Below, in pieces: positions 23,026-34,146 of a DNA stretch of 64,000 bases. The stretch covers positions 20,805,164 through 20,869,163 of the forward strand of contig CM064427.1 of assembly GCA_032690845.1 (NCBI GenBank), given 5' to 3'. The notes beneath the pieces are model-generated. The model had not been told where the DNA came from and made no database searches. It was given only the letters and a program-made list of their open reading frames with translations. The DNA comes from Eleusine coracana subsp. coracana (lineage: Eukaryota; Streptophyta; Magnoliopsida; Poales; Poaceae). Every line of letters begins with the position of its first letter. The stretch's first letter is position 1. Made by a program: the position numbers and the translations under genes.

Positions 23026-24076
23026 AAATTTTCAAAAGCTCCTTCCTATGCATATATCCATCCCACTCATCTTCATCTCTGTGACTCTTCCTGACTTGTT
23101 GCTTGCTATAACATTCAGTATGGCTGACTCATCACCATTGAGGGAGAAGAGAACCAAGATTAGTGAAGATCAAGGCCAAAGTCAAGCACCCAAGCGAACA
23201 AAAACTTGTGCACGTCGTGTTCGCCGCACTACTCTGACAATGGCTGATAGAGAGGAGCTAGAAGAGCCCACTGGTCTGTTTTGGGTTATGCATCCTCCAG
23301 CTCAGGTTGAGAATTCAGGCAAAGACATGGTTGACTACCTACATGCCTCCATTGAAACCTGCCATGAAGCCCATGAGATCAACTACTATATGTCTAAGAA
23401 GGTAGCTGCTGACCTTCGTTTTTAGGCTCACTTTCATGATGATTGGTACCGCTCCACTTATCTTTGCATGAAGAACCTAGTTGTGGAGATGAAATGGCTT
23501 GATTGGACCTACTTGAAGGAATAGAAACATCCTTTGCTGACTCAAGTTATGGCTACTTATGAACATCATTGGATCAAGACACTCCTGAGTTTCAACTACT
23601 CTTGGAACAAGGAAATCGTCACACAGTTCTACTCTACAGTGTACTTTGATGATGCAGTGAAAACCATGACCTGGATGATAAATGGAACAAACTACTCTTG
23701 TACCTTGTTCTGGTTTGCATCCATGATTGGACCTAAGGACTCGAACAAGTAGAAGCAAAAGGTGCATTCGGGCAACCATATGGATTCTGAGGACATGAGG
23801 TACATGTACATGGACCCAGAGAACTGCTCTCCACCTCTCTCCCACAGACTTCGGCCCATCTTCTCTATCCTCCTTCAGATCTACAGGAGCACTCTAGCAC
23901 CACATGGAGGTAACTCTGATTGCCATACTGCCTATCAGAGGGATCTTTTTCACTGGCTCCATGGGGACAGGAAGTTCAATGTGTTTAACTACATTTATCA
24001 AGAGATGTGGGACATTTCTATTTATCCAAAGTATGGTTGTGCCTATGCTTCATACATTATGTACATGATTGAGTAA
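23009..24076 (+). pseudogene. Extra 3' ORF of copia C, in the position of a Sirevirus env-like gene
   Basis: One reading frame runs about 355 codons from ATG 23009 (a second in-frame ATG is at 23120) to TAA 24076. Only three stops interrupt it, all TAG (23423, 23522, 23750), and there is no frameshift. If the first ATG is used, residues about 14-38 form a hydrophobic segment. A basic patch (KRTKTCARRVRR) follows, then a region with EIVTQFYSTVYFDD and MTWMINGTNYSCTLFWFASMIG. That region resembles, from memory, the putative plant transposon protein domain found in grass annotations. Some Sireviruses carry an env-like ORF at this position; I see no second membrane segment, so envelope function is unproven. 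Confidence 0.6.
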
Positions 24077-24449
24077 ACCTTAGGACAATCATTCAACAAG
24101 GACATGAAGCATCATAGTCTTAAGCCTTACATTCCCTCGAATTGGACTCCTTCCACCACATTTTCTTCTTCTTCTTCTTCTTCTTCTTTCCCTTACATGT
24201 CATTTGCATTATTTTTATCACATTATTTCTATCTTTCATGATTAATTGTTGTAAATTGACAAATATGCATGGTCTTAGGGGAGCTCTCATACTTTTCTTT
24301 AAATATGTGCACTTGTTATTATTGCTCTCTATTGTTCACATGCACACATTTAGGGGAGCTCTGCACCTCTTTTGTTCACAAAAATGATTCTTATTGCATA
24401 CTTTTATGAAATCTAGTTGTATTGTCATCAATCATAAAAAGGGGGAGAT
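24077..24449 (+). other. Copia C 3' non-coding end with CTT repeat and polypurine tract
   Basis: A (CTT)n microsatellite lies at 24163-24189. The tract AAAAAGGGGGAGAT at 24436-24449 is the terminal polypurine tract. Its last five bases, GAGAT, recur at 48708-48712 directly before C's 3' LTR. Confidence 0.8.
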
Positions 24450-25333
24450 TGTTGGGTATTTTAACAACAATAGAATAAATTCGCAAGCATACGAATACCG
24501 AAGTAGCTTTCACCCAACAGTATTCTAAGGTATCGAATCCACAGGAAACGTGTGTGCCTAATCTTCTGTTCTAGTTCGACCAAGGACACCAAGATAAATG
24601 TGACTTTGGGTAGAGAGGATTCCTAATGGTCATACGGTCCTAATTAAGGAAAGAGTACTACTAGGTTGCTTGCATTGGGCATTTGGTTTTCCCCTGCATC
24701 CATAGTGTGATTCCGGCCAACAGCCTACTGCGTAGCCAAACACGGAGGATTTCAAAGGACAGATAGGACTGTCACGACCTACTACCTACCTCTAGCAATC
24801 CATGGACTACACGATAAACAAAGGTAGCCTACGGCCTATACACCACGTCTATGCTTTAAATTACTCCCTTAATATTTAGCTACGATGATATAAGACTAAG
24901 GTCTCTAATTGAATAGAGCGCTGAGCGAGCAAAGCAACTAAGTATAAAACTTACTTAAAAAGAGAACTTAAATACCAAGAAAGGAATCACGAAGACTTAC
25001 TAAATATGGCAAGCATCCATTGAGGTACAAGTGTGGAGAAGAGGTGGACAGGCCCACTCCTCCTCCGGACTTCCCCTCACTCTCTCCATATTTTCTAAGC
25101 ACTTTGGCAGTGCTAAAGCCTTTAGAAATGAAGGACTAAACTAATCTTGAAGTGTTGAGAGAGTGAGGCCCTTCCCTTCCTTTTATCGCACCCAAAGGCG
25201 GTTCCTGGAGTCAGAAACTTCCACCAAACATGCACAACCGACCTTGGGGAGGCACCAGGAGATGACATGTGGAGGTGGTGCACCAGGGGGGACCCTCCTG
25301 TTCGGCCGAACAGGGGTGTTTGGCCGAACAGAG
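24450..25333 (-). repeat. 3' LTR of gypsy D, distal piece
   Basis: Homologous to 47511-about 48395, with roughly 11 percent difference in the first 400 bp by eye. It starts TGTTGGGTAT on the plus strand. Near 25299-25333 it has two TTCGGCCGAA-type palindromes. It is cut at 25333 by the insertion of copia E. Confidence 0.88.
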
Positions 25334-27175
25334 TGAAGGACCGAGAAGGCGACCAGAGGGAGGGGGGGGGGGGATGAATTGGAGCCAATTAAAATTCTTC
25401 TCAATAACTTGGCTTATGTCCCAATTTCAACTGAACCCAACCCTAAGGCAAGTCACAAAGGTCACACACACCATCTTGTGATGTGCTAACCCTAGGAATG
25501 ACTAGTAGCAGCAGAAGAGGATAGGAGAAGCACAAGAAAGTAACTAAGATAAAAGACCCACGAAGAAACACACATAAAACAAACTCACTAGACTACCATC
25601 AGAAGTGCCGATCATAGCCATCGGCAGTGCCGGTTGGCACCATCGGCAGTGCCGGTTACACCCATTGGTAGTGCCGATGCGGGATCTTAGGACTTCGGGA
25701 AGCAGAGCACAAAGCGTATCGGCAGCGCTGGTTGGAGCAATCGGCAGTGTCGATGCGAGGTTCAGACTTAAGCCACTGGCAGTGCCGATCGTGGTATCAG
25801 CAGTGCTGATCCGAGCTTAGACCCACCGGCAGTGCTGGTCCTGGTCATCGGCAGTGCCGATCGACCCCCGACAGAACAAAAAACTATCACGATTTTCCGA
25901 CAAATCTCTCCAAAACTCAACCAAATAATCTTCAAAATGTGCAATATTTGAACCAGGGAATCCTCAGGTCATTGTGACGTTCCTTCAAAAAGATCCACTC
26001 AATTGGCTCAAGGAATCATCACAAATTTTAGATCTTGTGCCAAGAACACCAAAAATAAGAAACTTGAGAAATCCTTCAAATAGAAGGTGCTACAGCTCTT
26101 GATTCGGTCAAGAACCCATATAAAATTGTTCTAGCTCATCATAGCACTAAGATCCTCATGAAATCCGCCACTCAAAAATGAGATAAAAAATTTCCACAAA
26201 AATAGCTCCGAAAATAGAAAAATAGAGAAATTCAGGATTTAGTGAGAAAAGAAGAATATGAGCATGAATTTGAATCTCATATTATTGATTCATCAAGTCA
26301 AGATACATAGATACATGGCTAGGAAGCCACCCTCTTCCTTCTACTATTTGGAAGAGAAAGAGATGTCTCTCACATACCCTCTCCTCTTCTCTATTACATG
26401 AAGACCTCTCTTAGCACTTTGAATAAAGACCTAAGGCACGACTAAGGGAAAGAGAGACACCTCTTCCACAAGCCCTACCTCTCCTTATATAGGCCTGGTG
26501 GTTATCCTAATGACCATCCTACCCCTCACCTACAATACACTACCACCTACCACCAGGGGCATAATCGTCCAACTTTTTCCTCGTCGCCCGAACACCATCG
26601 AGCCCTTCACGACTTTGCTTTGCCTCGCGCAAGCTCCGTGATGGTGCCATGTGCACCTCTAATCACCGCCACCGGTTTTGAGGCCCGAACCGGGAAACCG
26701 CCTTGCATGCTTCTCAAGTCTCTCCCACCTCCGGTCCATTGGAAGCCTCTACTTGCACCGACACCCGATCACCTTTGACTTGGTCAACCCCACCGTCTTG
26801 ATCACAACCCACGGTTTTGAGGCTCAACCGCAAAACCGTCCGTGCTTCTGGCCTCTCCACGTGTATGGTATGGATCACCCTTGACTTCACCCGGCCTCCC
26901 GATCGTTCGGCCCTAAGTCTCCTCTTGTGCCCGATCCTCTCGTCATTGACCGCAAAGTTGACTCCATTGACCTACACATCATCATACAAGCAAACACATT
27001 TCCTATATCCTACAAACTCTCCAACTTCATTACCAACTCTGGTTAGTCAAAACCATGACATGCACAACCCATGCAATCCCCAAATTCCCACATTTCAACT
27101 CAAACACTGAACTCAACCAATGTCAATTACTCATAACATATTGCAAACCATAGCACATATCCACATAGTTTCTCA
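25334..27175 (-). repeat. 3' LTR of copia E
   Basis: Complete at 1842 bp. In sense it begins TGAGAAAC and ends CCTTCA. The TATA box (tatataagg in sense) is at 26484-26492. An array of ATCGGCAGTGCCGAT-like palindromes, irregularly spaced, lies at 25600-25865. Confidence 0.9.
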
Positions 27176-28575
27176 ATCTCCCCCTTGATGAGTACATTGA
27201 CAACATCAAATCCACAATGCTTAGAGATTTGAAATGCGAAACCAAATAAGCACATCCAAATGGCCAAGCCCAAAGAAAAGGTGAAAAGTAGCCATATAGC
27301 ATAAGAGGGATCACAAAGCCAAGAATTGACAAAGAAAGCCACTTGAGAACGCAAAGATTGTGAAAAGCGCATGAAAAATGCTCAAGGACATGATATGCTC
27401 CCCATTAACTTGTGGTTGGTCTCATGTAATGCAAAATGGATCATTTTAAGTTTCTTAGCATTATTTGTGCATGACCCAATATTTTTTCCCCCTTTGGCAA
27501 TGAACTCATCAAAGAAGCAAAAGAACAAGCATGCAATGTTTGAAAAATGCAAACCTAAGGAGATTCAACAATTATGCAAACAAGCATTTAACTTTGCTAA
27601 TCAAAAACATAGAGCCGTGAAGTGTAAAAGCAATAGCTCACCATCATATAAAGACCAAAAATGGAAAGCAGGACATAAACACCAAGAGCTATACAAGCTA
27701 AGCAAAAAGATTGACTAGCTTAGATAGAATCAATTTTGCTCATCATGAGAAAAGCTGCCACCATATGTATAAGTACTCCCATCCAAGGCAAGACAAGCAT
27801 AGTGTTAATCAAAAGAAACTAGCCAGTCTCAATCTCAACCAAGGAAACAAGCATTCACAGAAAATAAGCTCTACAAACGGTCACATATGCAATAGAGACT
27901 CATAAGAAAAGAGAAAAGAATTATTCTTATGTGATCCTCATGTAACTTCTAATGCGGGCGGAGGGTCGCACGACTGGGTACGGTAAACACCCCGAGGCTT
28001 CGAAGTACAATTTTTGGATTTAGCATTTTTATGTAACTTCTAATCCAAGCAAAGGGTCGCACGACTAGGTACGGCAAACACCCCGAGGCTTCGAAGCACA
28101 ATCAACTTATTTGCAAATTAAAAGCATAAGGATGAGCATGCCTTTACGGTAAACGGAACAAACATTCCCACAATGTTCCATCATGAGCTAAACATTTGCA
28201 AAGCCACATTTCACAAACAGAAGGTGCCATGGCCAAGATATCCTCTAGGCTAGCCTCAATGCAAGTTTCAACAAGGATAAAAGCAATTATACACATGGTG
28301 AGCAAGTTTTAGCAAGATTAGTTCATAAGGTTCACAAGAAGCTAAGTTTACCTTTAAGATTAGCAAGTTGCTCAAAAGAGTCTATAGCAGGCCATCTAGA
28401 AAATCCAAGCATTAGAGATTGCTATCACATCCACACAACTTAGCTCAAGCTCAATCATAGCAAAGAGAAATGCAAGAAAGCATAAGAATCAAAGATCATC
28501 TACCAATGCATATATTACATATGAGATGCAATGCGAAAGAGTAAGATACATATATACAAAAAGAGCAACTCCCCC
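27176..28575 (-). other. Copia E 3' non-coding region with several polypurine tracts
   Basis: The terminal tract (AAGGGGGAGAT in sense, 27176-27186) abuts the LTR. Further purine-rich tracts in sense occur near 27488, 28570 and 28612. No convincing frame is present. Repeated polypurine tracts here are typical of Sireviruses. Confidence 0.7.
27941..28102. repeat. 71-bp direct repeat, two copies 91 bp apart
   Basis: Copies at 27941-28011 and 28032-28102 share TGTAACTTCTAAT at the start, a GGGTCGCACGACT core and CCCCGAGGCTTCGAAG near the end. The core contains short self-complementary stretches (GCTTCGAAGC in the second copy). Function unknown. Confidence 0.85.
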
Positions 28576-29235
28576 TCAAATGATGCCATAAGGATGGCAA
28601 ACACCAAGCTCCCCCCGAAGAAAAGCAAATCGTGAAGCATCTAGGGGCTTGGTAAGGATATCAGCCAGTTGATTTTTGGTGTCGATGTATTTGAGCACAA
28701 CATCTCCCTTCTCAACATTGTCTCTCAGGAAGTGGAATCTCACATTTATGTGTTTAACCTTACCATGTTGGATTGGGTTCTTGGCTAAGCATATGGCACT
28801 GGAGTTATCACACATGAGTGAAACGCTCTTAAAGGTTAACCCATAATCTCTCACGGTGGATACTATCCATAGGATTTGTGAGCAGCTGCTAGCAGCAGCA
28901 ACATACTCAGCCTTTGTTGTGGATTGGGCTACACTCGACTACTTACGAGAAGACGAACATGTCAAAGAAGTACCCAAGAAATGGCAAGTACCAGAAGTGC
29001 TCTTCCTACCAATTCTACAGCTAGCAAAGTCCACATCCGAATACCCAATAAGATCAAGAGATGAAGATGTAGAGTACCAAATACCAAACTTAAGGGTGTA
29101 TTTGAGATACCTGAAGATGCGCTTGACAGCCTTGCGATGAGTCACCCTTGGGGAAGCTTGAAAGCGATTACAAAGACACACCACAAAGTGTATGTCGGGT
29201 CTTATCGCCGCCAGGTACAAGAGGAGGCCGAACAT
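28576..29235 (-). pseudogene. Copia E RNase H
   Basis: Frame 28939-29235 reads MFGLLLYLAAIRPDIHF, ASPRVTHRKAVKRIFRYLK and LIGYSDVDFASCRIGRKSTSG. After a shift, frame 28576-28854 reads VSLMCDNSSAICLAKNPIQH, KHINVRFHFLRD and NQLADILTKPLD, ending naturally. The core Asp residues (YSDVDF, MCDNSS) are retained. RNase H removes the RNA template. Confidence 0.85.
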
Positions 29236-29241
29236 GCTCCT

Positions 29242-30130
29242 CTACTCCCTTTGGTCCATCGCTTCACAGTCTTCATCAGGGTCAAGTGCCATTGTAGTGG
29301 ACATTGGTGTTGACAATGGCTTCACATTGACCATTTCGAACTTCTTCAAGAGATCCTTCGTGTACTTGGCTTGATGTATGAAGGTGCATTCCTTGCACTG
29401 CTTGATTTGAAGTCCAAGAAAGAAGGTGAGCTCGCCTATCATTGACATCTGAAATTCACTTTTCATAGCTTCCTGAAATCTAGACACAAGAGCATGAGAG
29501 GAACCTCCAAAGATGATATCATCCACGTATATCTGAACCATTAGAAAGTCATTACCATGCTTTAGAGTGAACAAGGTTTTGTCAACATACCCCATGACAT
29601 ACCCGCGCTCTAGCAAGAAGGTCTTAAACCTAGCATACCATGCCCTAGGTGATTGCTTTAGCCCGTACAAAGCCTTCTGAACCATGTACACACGGTTCGG
29701 GTATTTGTGGTGCTCGAAGCCAGGTGGTTGTCTCACATAAACCTCTTCCTCTATGAAACCATTTAGGAAAGCACTCTTGACATCCATTTGGTAGAGTCTA
29801 ATGCCCTTAGAGGCAGCAAATGCAAGCAAGATCCTAATGGCTTGTATCCGTGCAACAGGAGCAAAGGTTTCACCATAGTCTAAGCCCTCAACTTGGCTAA
29901 AACCCTAAGCAACAAGCCTAGCCTTGTTGCCAACCTCACCATCTTCCCCATGTTTGTTTTTGAAGACCCACTTGGTTCCTATGACATTGACACCAACAGG
30001 AGGTTCTACTAGGGTCCACACTTTGTTCCTCTCAAAGTTATCTAACTCCTCATGCTTGGCATTAACCCAATGTTCATCAGATAGTGTGTGTCCAACATCC
30101 CGAGATTCAAAGGTGGCAACAAATAGAGAA
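29242..30130 (-). pseudogene. Copia E reverse transcriptase
   Basis: The 195-codon frame 29242-29829 contains YQMDVKSAFLNGFIEEEVYV, ALYGLKQSPRAWYARFKTF, the intact catalytic YVDDIIFGG (near 29520) and EFQMSMIGELTFFLGLQIKQ. Upstream (29830-30130) are broken blocks including the GTKWVFKNKHGED equivalent. The segment 29604-29610 is the undisturbed equivalent of the CACTA insertion site in copia G. Confidence 0.88.
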
Positions 30131-30600
30131 TTAGTAAAGCAGGTGAGATGTGCAGACCTTGACCTTGTTGTCCTCTCATAGAGATTACGATCATCTGTTG
30201 AGGTGGATGTTGATGCTGAATGTGGTGAGGAGCCTCTCTCTCAGAGCGTACCTCCCCCTCAACCACAGTTGGAGCTGGCTCGACAGCTGCTGAGGTCGAT
30301 GTAGAAGCTTCTAGACCCTCTGCTGGAGTGGTGGAAGCAGCAGGAACAAGCTCGGATGTGGGATGAAATGATACATCATCATCATCATCCAAGCCCTATA
30401 GATCCTCTTCTATAAAGATGCTCTCCTCCATCTCCCTATTACCTGCAATCTCAACCACATTGCTTGTACAAGAGTTTGATTTATCAAAGGTTATATCACA
30501 GGATTCTACGATGGTGTTAGTTTCCAAATTCAAAACCCTATAGGAATGGCCATGAAGGGTGTAGCCAAGAAAGATGCCATTGGAAGATCTCATCTCAAAC
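30131..30600 (-). pseudogene. Copia E integrase C-terminal tail and variable linker
   Basis: Frame 30396-30593 carries GIFLGYTLHGHSYRVLNLET, the conserved end of the copia integrase C-terminal region. Frame 30042-30392 is an Ala/Pro/Glu-rich linker before the RT. They are separated by a stop near 30395. The region carries no catalytic residues. Confidence 0.7.
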
Positions 30601-31222
30601 TTATGAAGATTGCCATGCTTGAGAATAAAGCACTTGCAACCAAAGGCTCACAAATGAGAAACAGATCGCTTCCTCCCAAAGCATAGCTCATAGAAAGTGA
30701 CATTAAGAAAACCCGATTGGAAACATAGCAAGCAGTGCTAATGGCCTCAGCCTAGAACCGCCTTAGAGTCCTATGCTCATCGAGCATCATCCGGGCCATT
30801 TCCACCAAGGTTCTATTCTTTATTTTGACCACACCATTCTGCTGAGGGACACGAGGTGCTGAAAACTGATGCTCAATACCATGCTGAAGGCAGAAAGCAT
30901 CAAAGGAAGAGTTCTTGAACTCGGTGCCATTGTCACTGCGGATTGCTTGTAATGCACCAGGGAGTTCCTTGAACAGCCTCAAAGCTAAGCTCCAAAAGTG
31001 ATAAAACACTTCATCCTTGCTCTCAAGAAAGTAAACCCAAGAATAGCGAGAGAAGTCATAAACAATCACAAGAACATACCACTTCCCACCTGCCGAACGA
31101 ACCCGAGAAGGACCAACAGTGTCCATGTGAAGCAACTCTCTAGGGCGTTTAGTCATCACCAAATTAATTGGTGGATGAGAAGCGGCAATCATTTTCCCAT
31201 GACGACAAGGAGCACAAACCAA
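30601..31222 (-). pseudogene. Copia E integrase with catalytic Glu replaced by Lys
   Basis: CAPCRHGKM gives the last zinc-domain cysteines. The core has LLHMDTVGPSRV (first Asp) and IRSDNGTEFKNS (second Asp). Exactly 36 residues later, where DD35E needs Glu, the residue is Lys in PQQNGVVKIKN. The codon change is GAA to AAA after GTC, a CpG-to-CpA change. A stop near 30752 ends the main frame. Copia G has the same substitution. Confidence 0.88.
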
Positions 31223-31254
31223 AAATCCTTATCAAATTTGAGCCTAGGCAATCC

Positions 31255-31932
31255 TTAGATCAAACCTAGGCCACTTAAGCGACAAAGCAAGTCAAAGCTC
31301 ATGTGACCTTGTCTCCTATGCCATTTCCATAGCTCGGAAGAAGATTGAGCAAACAAGCACTTATGAGAACTAGGAGATACAGTAAAATCAGCCTGAAAAA
31401 CTCTCCCAATGCTAGAAATGCCACAAACCACAAAACAATCCAAATCAAGAACACAAGAAGCATTTTTCTTAAAGCGCACTTCCAAACACACATCAAGAAA
31501 CCGAGAGATAGAGAGGAGATTGTACTTGAGATGCTCAACCAAACCAACATCCTTGAGAGTGAATTTTTCATTTACCTTTATTGCGCCTCTTGCCTTCGCT
31601 CTCCCTCTCTTATCATCTCCAAAGGTCACATACTCCTGGCGCTTCAAGGGAGTGAGGCTGGAGAACCATTTTGCATTTCCGGTCATGTGGCACGAACTCC
31701 CGGAATCCATCAACCATTTGTTCTCCAAGTCTCCACCTGCTGCCAATAAAGAACGAGAAGGGAAGATTGATGGCTCAATGCTGGGGTTAGTAAGAAAGCT
31801 TTTGGGGATCCAGCACTTCACCATACGACCGGTAATAGTCATCACAGTTCTTTGCACATTATCATTCGAACGCGTGGGATGAGAACCATGATGGGGAAAA
31901 CATGGCCTGTCAAAGCGTCTCGACTCAAACAT
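31255..31932 (-). pseudogene. Copia E protease and GAG-pre-integrase
   Basis: The 225-codon frame contains NKWLMDSGSSCHMTG (retropepsin, DSG intact) with YVTFGDDKRGRAKARG after it. LVEHLKYNLLSISRFLDVCLEVRF and the pre-integrase motif WKWHRRQGHMSFDLLCRLSGLGL follow. The upstream 70 residues belong to the gag-protease spacer. The frame itself is unbroken. Confidence 0.88.
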
Positions 31933-32043
31933 TGGGTTGTGTGGATAGAAACTATCTGTGTGAAAACCAAATCCACGCGAGTGATGCTCACCATGATGGG
32001 GAAAATGTGGGGCACCAAAGCTATGCTGCGCAAAGCCTCTGTT

Positions 32044-33230
32044 TCATGAATCAACGTCATATGAGGGATGACCATGTTCATGATAGGCACGAGAAAAAGA
32101 GCGAGGATGAAAATAAACAAAATCATCATGATGCACATTTCTAGTTAACTCAGATTGCATCCTCTCAATCCTCTTATGCCTATAACAGTACTCATCCAAG
32201 TGACCCTTACGACCACAGAACATGCAAATGTAGACACTCTCATGTTTAGACTTTGATTGCATAGGAGGTTTGGGTTTTGGTTTCTCAGCTTGCTTAGGGT
32301 TGAATGAGGGATTTGGATTTGGTGGATAGTATGTGTCAGTGGGCTTGATGGACTGTTTCTCGTCCTTGTAGCTAGAGCTTGGCACAAACTTACCCACATT
32401 AGCACTCTCTTTGTCACACCTCTTATATCCCAATCCCAAGTTGTAGGTTGACCTATTAGCACTCTCCTTAATTCTTGACAAGTCACTCTTAATCTTCTCT
32501 TTGCTCACTAGGGTTCTTTAGAGACGAGAGATGAGATAGTCATTTTCTTGAGTTAGGACCTTGTTTCCCTCTCTAGTGATTGCAAGTTTATCCTTAAGAG
32601 AGCCACACACACAACACATGGTGGTGGGAGAACTTTCGAGCAAGTCTCATCTAGCAGCTTGGACTCGAGCTCTTTGACTTTGAGGGTTTGAGCATTCAAC
32701 TCATTAGTGAGCTTGGGGCACTTCTGACATGCACCCAAAAGATTTGGCCTAGCTTTGAATTCATCAAGCTCTTTAAGGGCATTCTCAAGCTGACTGGCAA
32801 CTTGAGCATGCACACTTTCCCTCTAACTGAGATCATTCATCACAACTTGACAAGACTCACACTAAACATCAGCATTTTTAGCAAGCTTTGACATAAGTGA
32901 AGCAATCTCATAATCAGTACTCTCTAACTTAGACTTAAGCTCTCTACTCTCACAAATAGCACCACGAAGCTTATTATCTTGCATGAGCAAAACATCACGC
33001 AAATGATCAAGTTCAGAAGGGAGCTCATCAAGAGTGGGAGGTATCTCGCTTGTGTCGGAGTCGGAGCCAGAGTCGGTGTCGTGATCATTCTTTGTCATAA
33101 AGAAAAGCCTGATGAAGTCGTCCTTCCTCTTGACTCCTGGCTTCTCAACCTCCTCCTTCGAACTTGTAAGTCCATCACTTGATGTGAGGTAGATGTCGCT
33201 TAGAGCGGCAACGCAGGCGCATGTGACCAC
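32044..33230 (-). pseudogene. Copia E gag, C-terminal part (coiled coil and second zinc knuckle)
   Basis: From the F insertion inward: an acidic segment with DSGSDSDTSEIPPTLDELPSE, heptad-rich regions (32862-33200; 32553-32813, with LENALKELDEFKARP), and a second knuckle CMFCGRKGHLDEYC near 32200. Three stops or shifts separate the pieces. Long coiled coils in gag are a Sirevirus trait. The first half of the same gag lies at 37573-38588, beyond gypsy F. Confidence 0.82.
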
Positions 33231-34131
33231 TGATGAGGACATCACCCTTATGGATACACCCAGCACTCCGCCAACCAAAATACAAGTTCATGCGCGACAA
33301 CTGAATTTACGGGTGAGCTTGTTCCTAATGATTCCTTTATGTGATTTTGAGAATAGATTGCTACCTAATGAATTAATTGTTGTTAGAAACCATGGAGATG
33401 ATGATGAGATAGCTGGGGAGGTGATTGGAGACGTGATGGGCCAGCAAGGACGTCCAAGCCAAGGTGGAGGCCCAATCAAAACCGACTTCGAGTCTGTTTT
33501 GGAGCCCAGGACCAGTCTGCACTAAAACGGATGCCCAGGACGCATACGGACTCGGATTTAGACATTCTATATATGCCTGGAAAGATAACGAAAAGGCCTT
33601 TCCAACCCAATTGGTCCCATGTCAAAATTCGTCCCGAGCCGTCGGCAATCGCCGAAACAATTCGACTTCCAGAATCTGTCCTGGTGCTACGACACCATAA
33701 TCGGTCTTTGGGCCATGTATGGAGTTGAGACCACTTAGGACTGCGTCCAAGGGGTATTGCACGACCCTAGGGTCCTCATATACAGCCGCCGCCTCTTCAT
33801 TAAGGTTTGGGTTTTGCTTAGATCAATTCTGTTCATAAACAGTGTCGCCGTTCATCGGTTTGTGAGACCCCAACTTTGAGAGTTTAATCATACATCTGTA
33901 ATTGTGTTGCATTCTTCGTTGTTCTTGCTTGTGTTCTTGATTCGCAGGCAGGGATTAGCCTTCTCGGTGAGGTCAATCATCTTTGGACGGTTGATAACCA
34001 GAGGAGACGTCGTGCTGCAATTGCGGGGTTTAGAACGTGCTGTTCTGAAGCCGGATCGATTTGTGTGTCGCCTCCGACCAAATCAACTTACCAAGAACCT
34101 TTCAGAAGATCGGGAACCCTTGTTTACATCA
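33231..34131 (+). repeat. 5' LTR of gypsy F
   Basis: Starts TGATGAGGAC and ends TTACATCA. I count about 47 differences from the 3' LTR by eye, nearly all transitions. A TATA-like CTATATATG is at 33568-33576. The first 110 bp retain the coding tail of the element's ORF. Confidence 0.92.
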
Positions 34132-34133
34132 AG

Positions 34134-34146
34134 TGGTAATCAGAGC
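34134..34146 (+). other. Primer binding site of gypsy F
   Basis: TGGTAATCAGAGC, 2 bp after the LTR, resembles the initiator-methionine tRNA site with one extra A. The same form follows the related LTR ending at 41524, so the extra base is a family trait. Confidence 0.75.

Larger units (their letters stand above)
19331..24449 (+). mobile_element. Copia C: body of a Sirevirus-type element
   Basis: This holds protease, integrase, RT and RNase H in copia order, then an extra 3' ORF and a polypurine tract (24436-24449). Its 3' LTR is displaced to 48713 by the insertion of gypsy D. The gag and 5' LTR are absent from the window because copia A abuts near the gag-protease boundary. Confidence 0.85.

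Noticed and set aside
24450..25333. Reading this LTR as the 3' LTR of copia C, because it directly follows C's polypurine tract
   Set aside because: The homologous LTR at 47511 has a primer site on its left in minus orientation, so it belongs to gypsy D. C's own LTR with a matching GAGAT is at 48713.
25600..25870. Regularly recurring short palindromic repeats that could suggest a CRISPR array (also 38905-39130 and 3093-3345)
   Set aside because: They lie in U3 of plant LTRs, spacing is irregular, units are only about 14 bp and diverged, and the context is eukaryotic.
27371..27905. ORFs of 115 and 64 codons between the LTR and pol of copia E
   Set aside because: Antisense to the element, Lys-rich from A-rich composition, no recognisable motif.
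31345..31882. Plus-strand ORFs of 134 and 157 codons
   Set aside because: They are shadows of the minus-strand protease and pre-integrase of copia E.
33464..33728. Short ORFs repeated near 33464, 36905 and 40858
   Set aside because: They are the same LTR segment in three copies and lack codon conservation signs; only the first 110 bp of the LTR are plausibly coding.
34134..34146. tRNA-like sequence at the LTR edges
   Set aside because: These are primer binding sites complementary to tRNA 3' ends; no cloverleaf can be formed around them.
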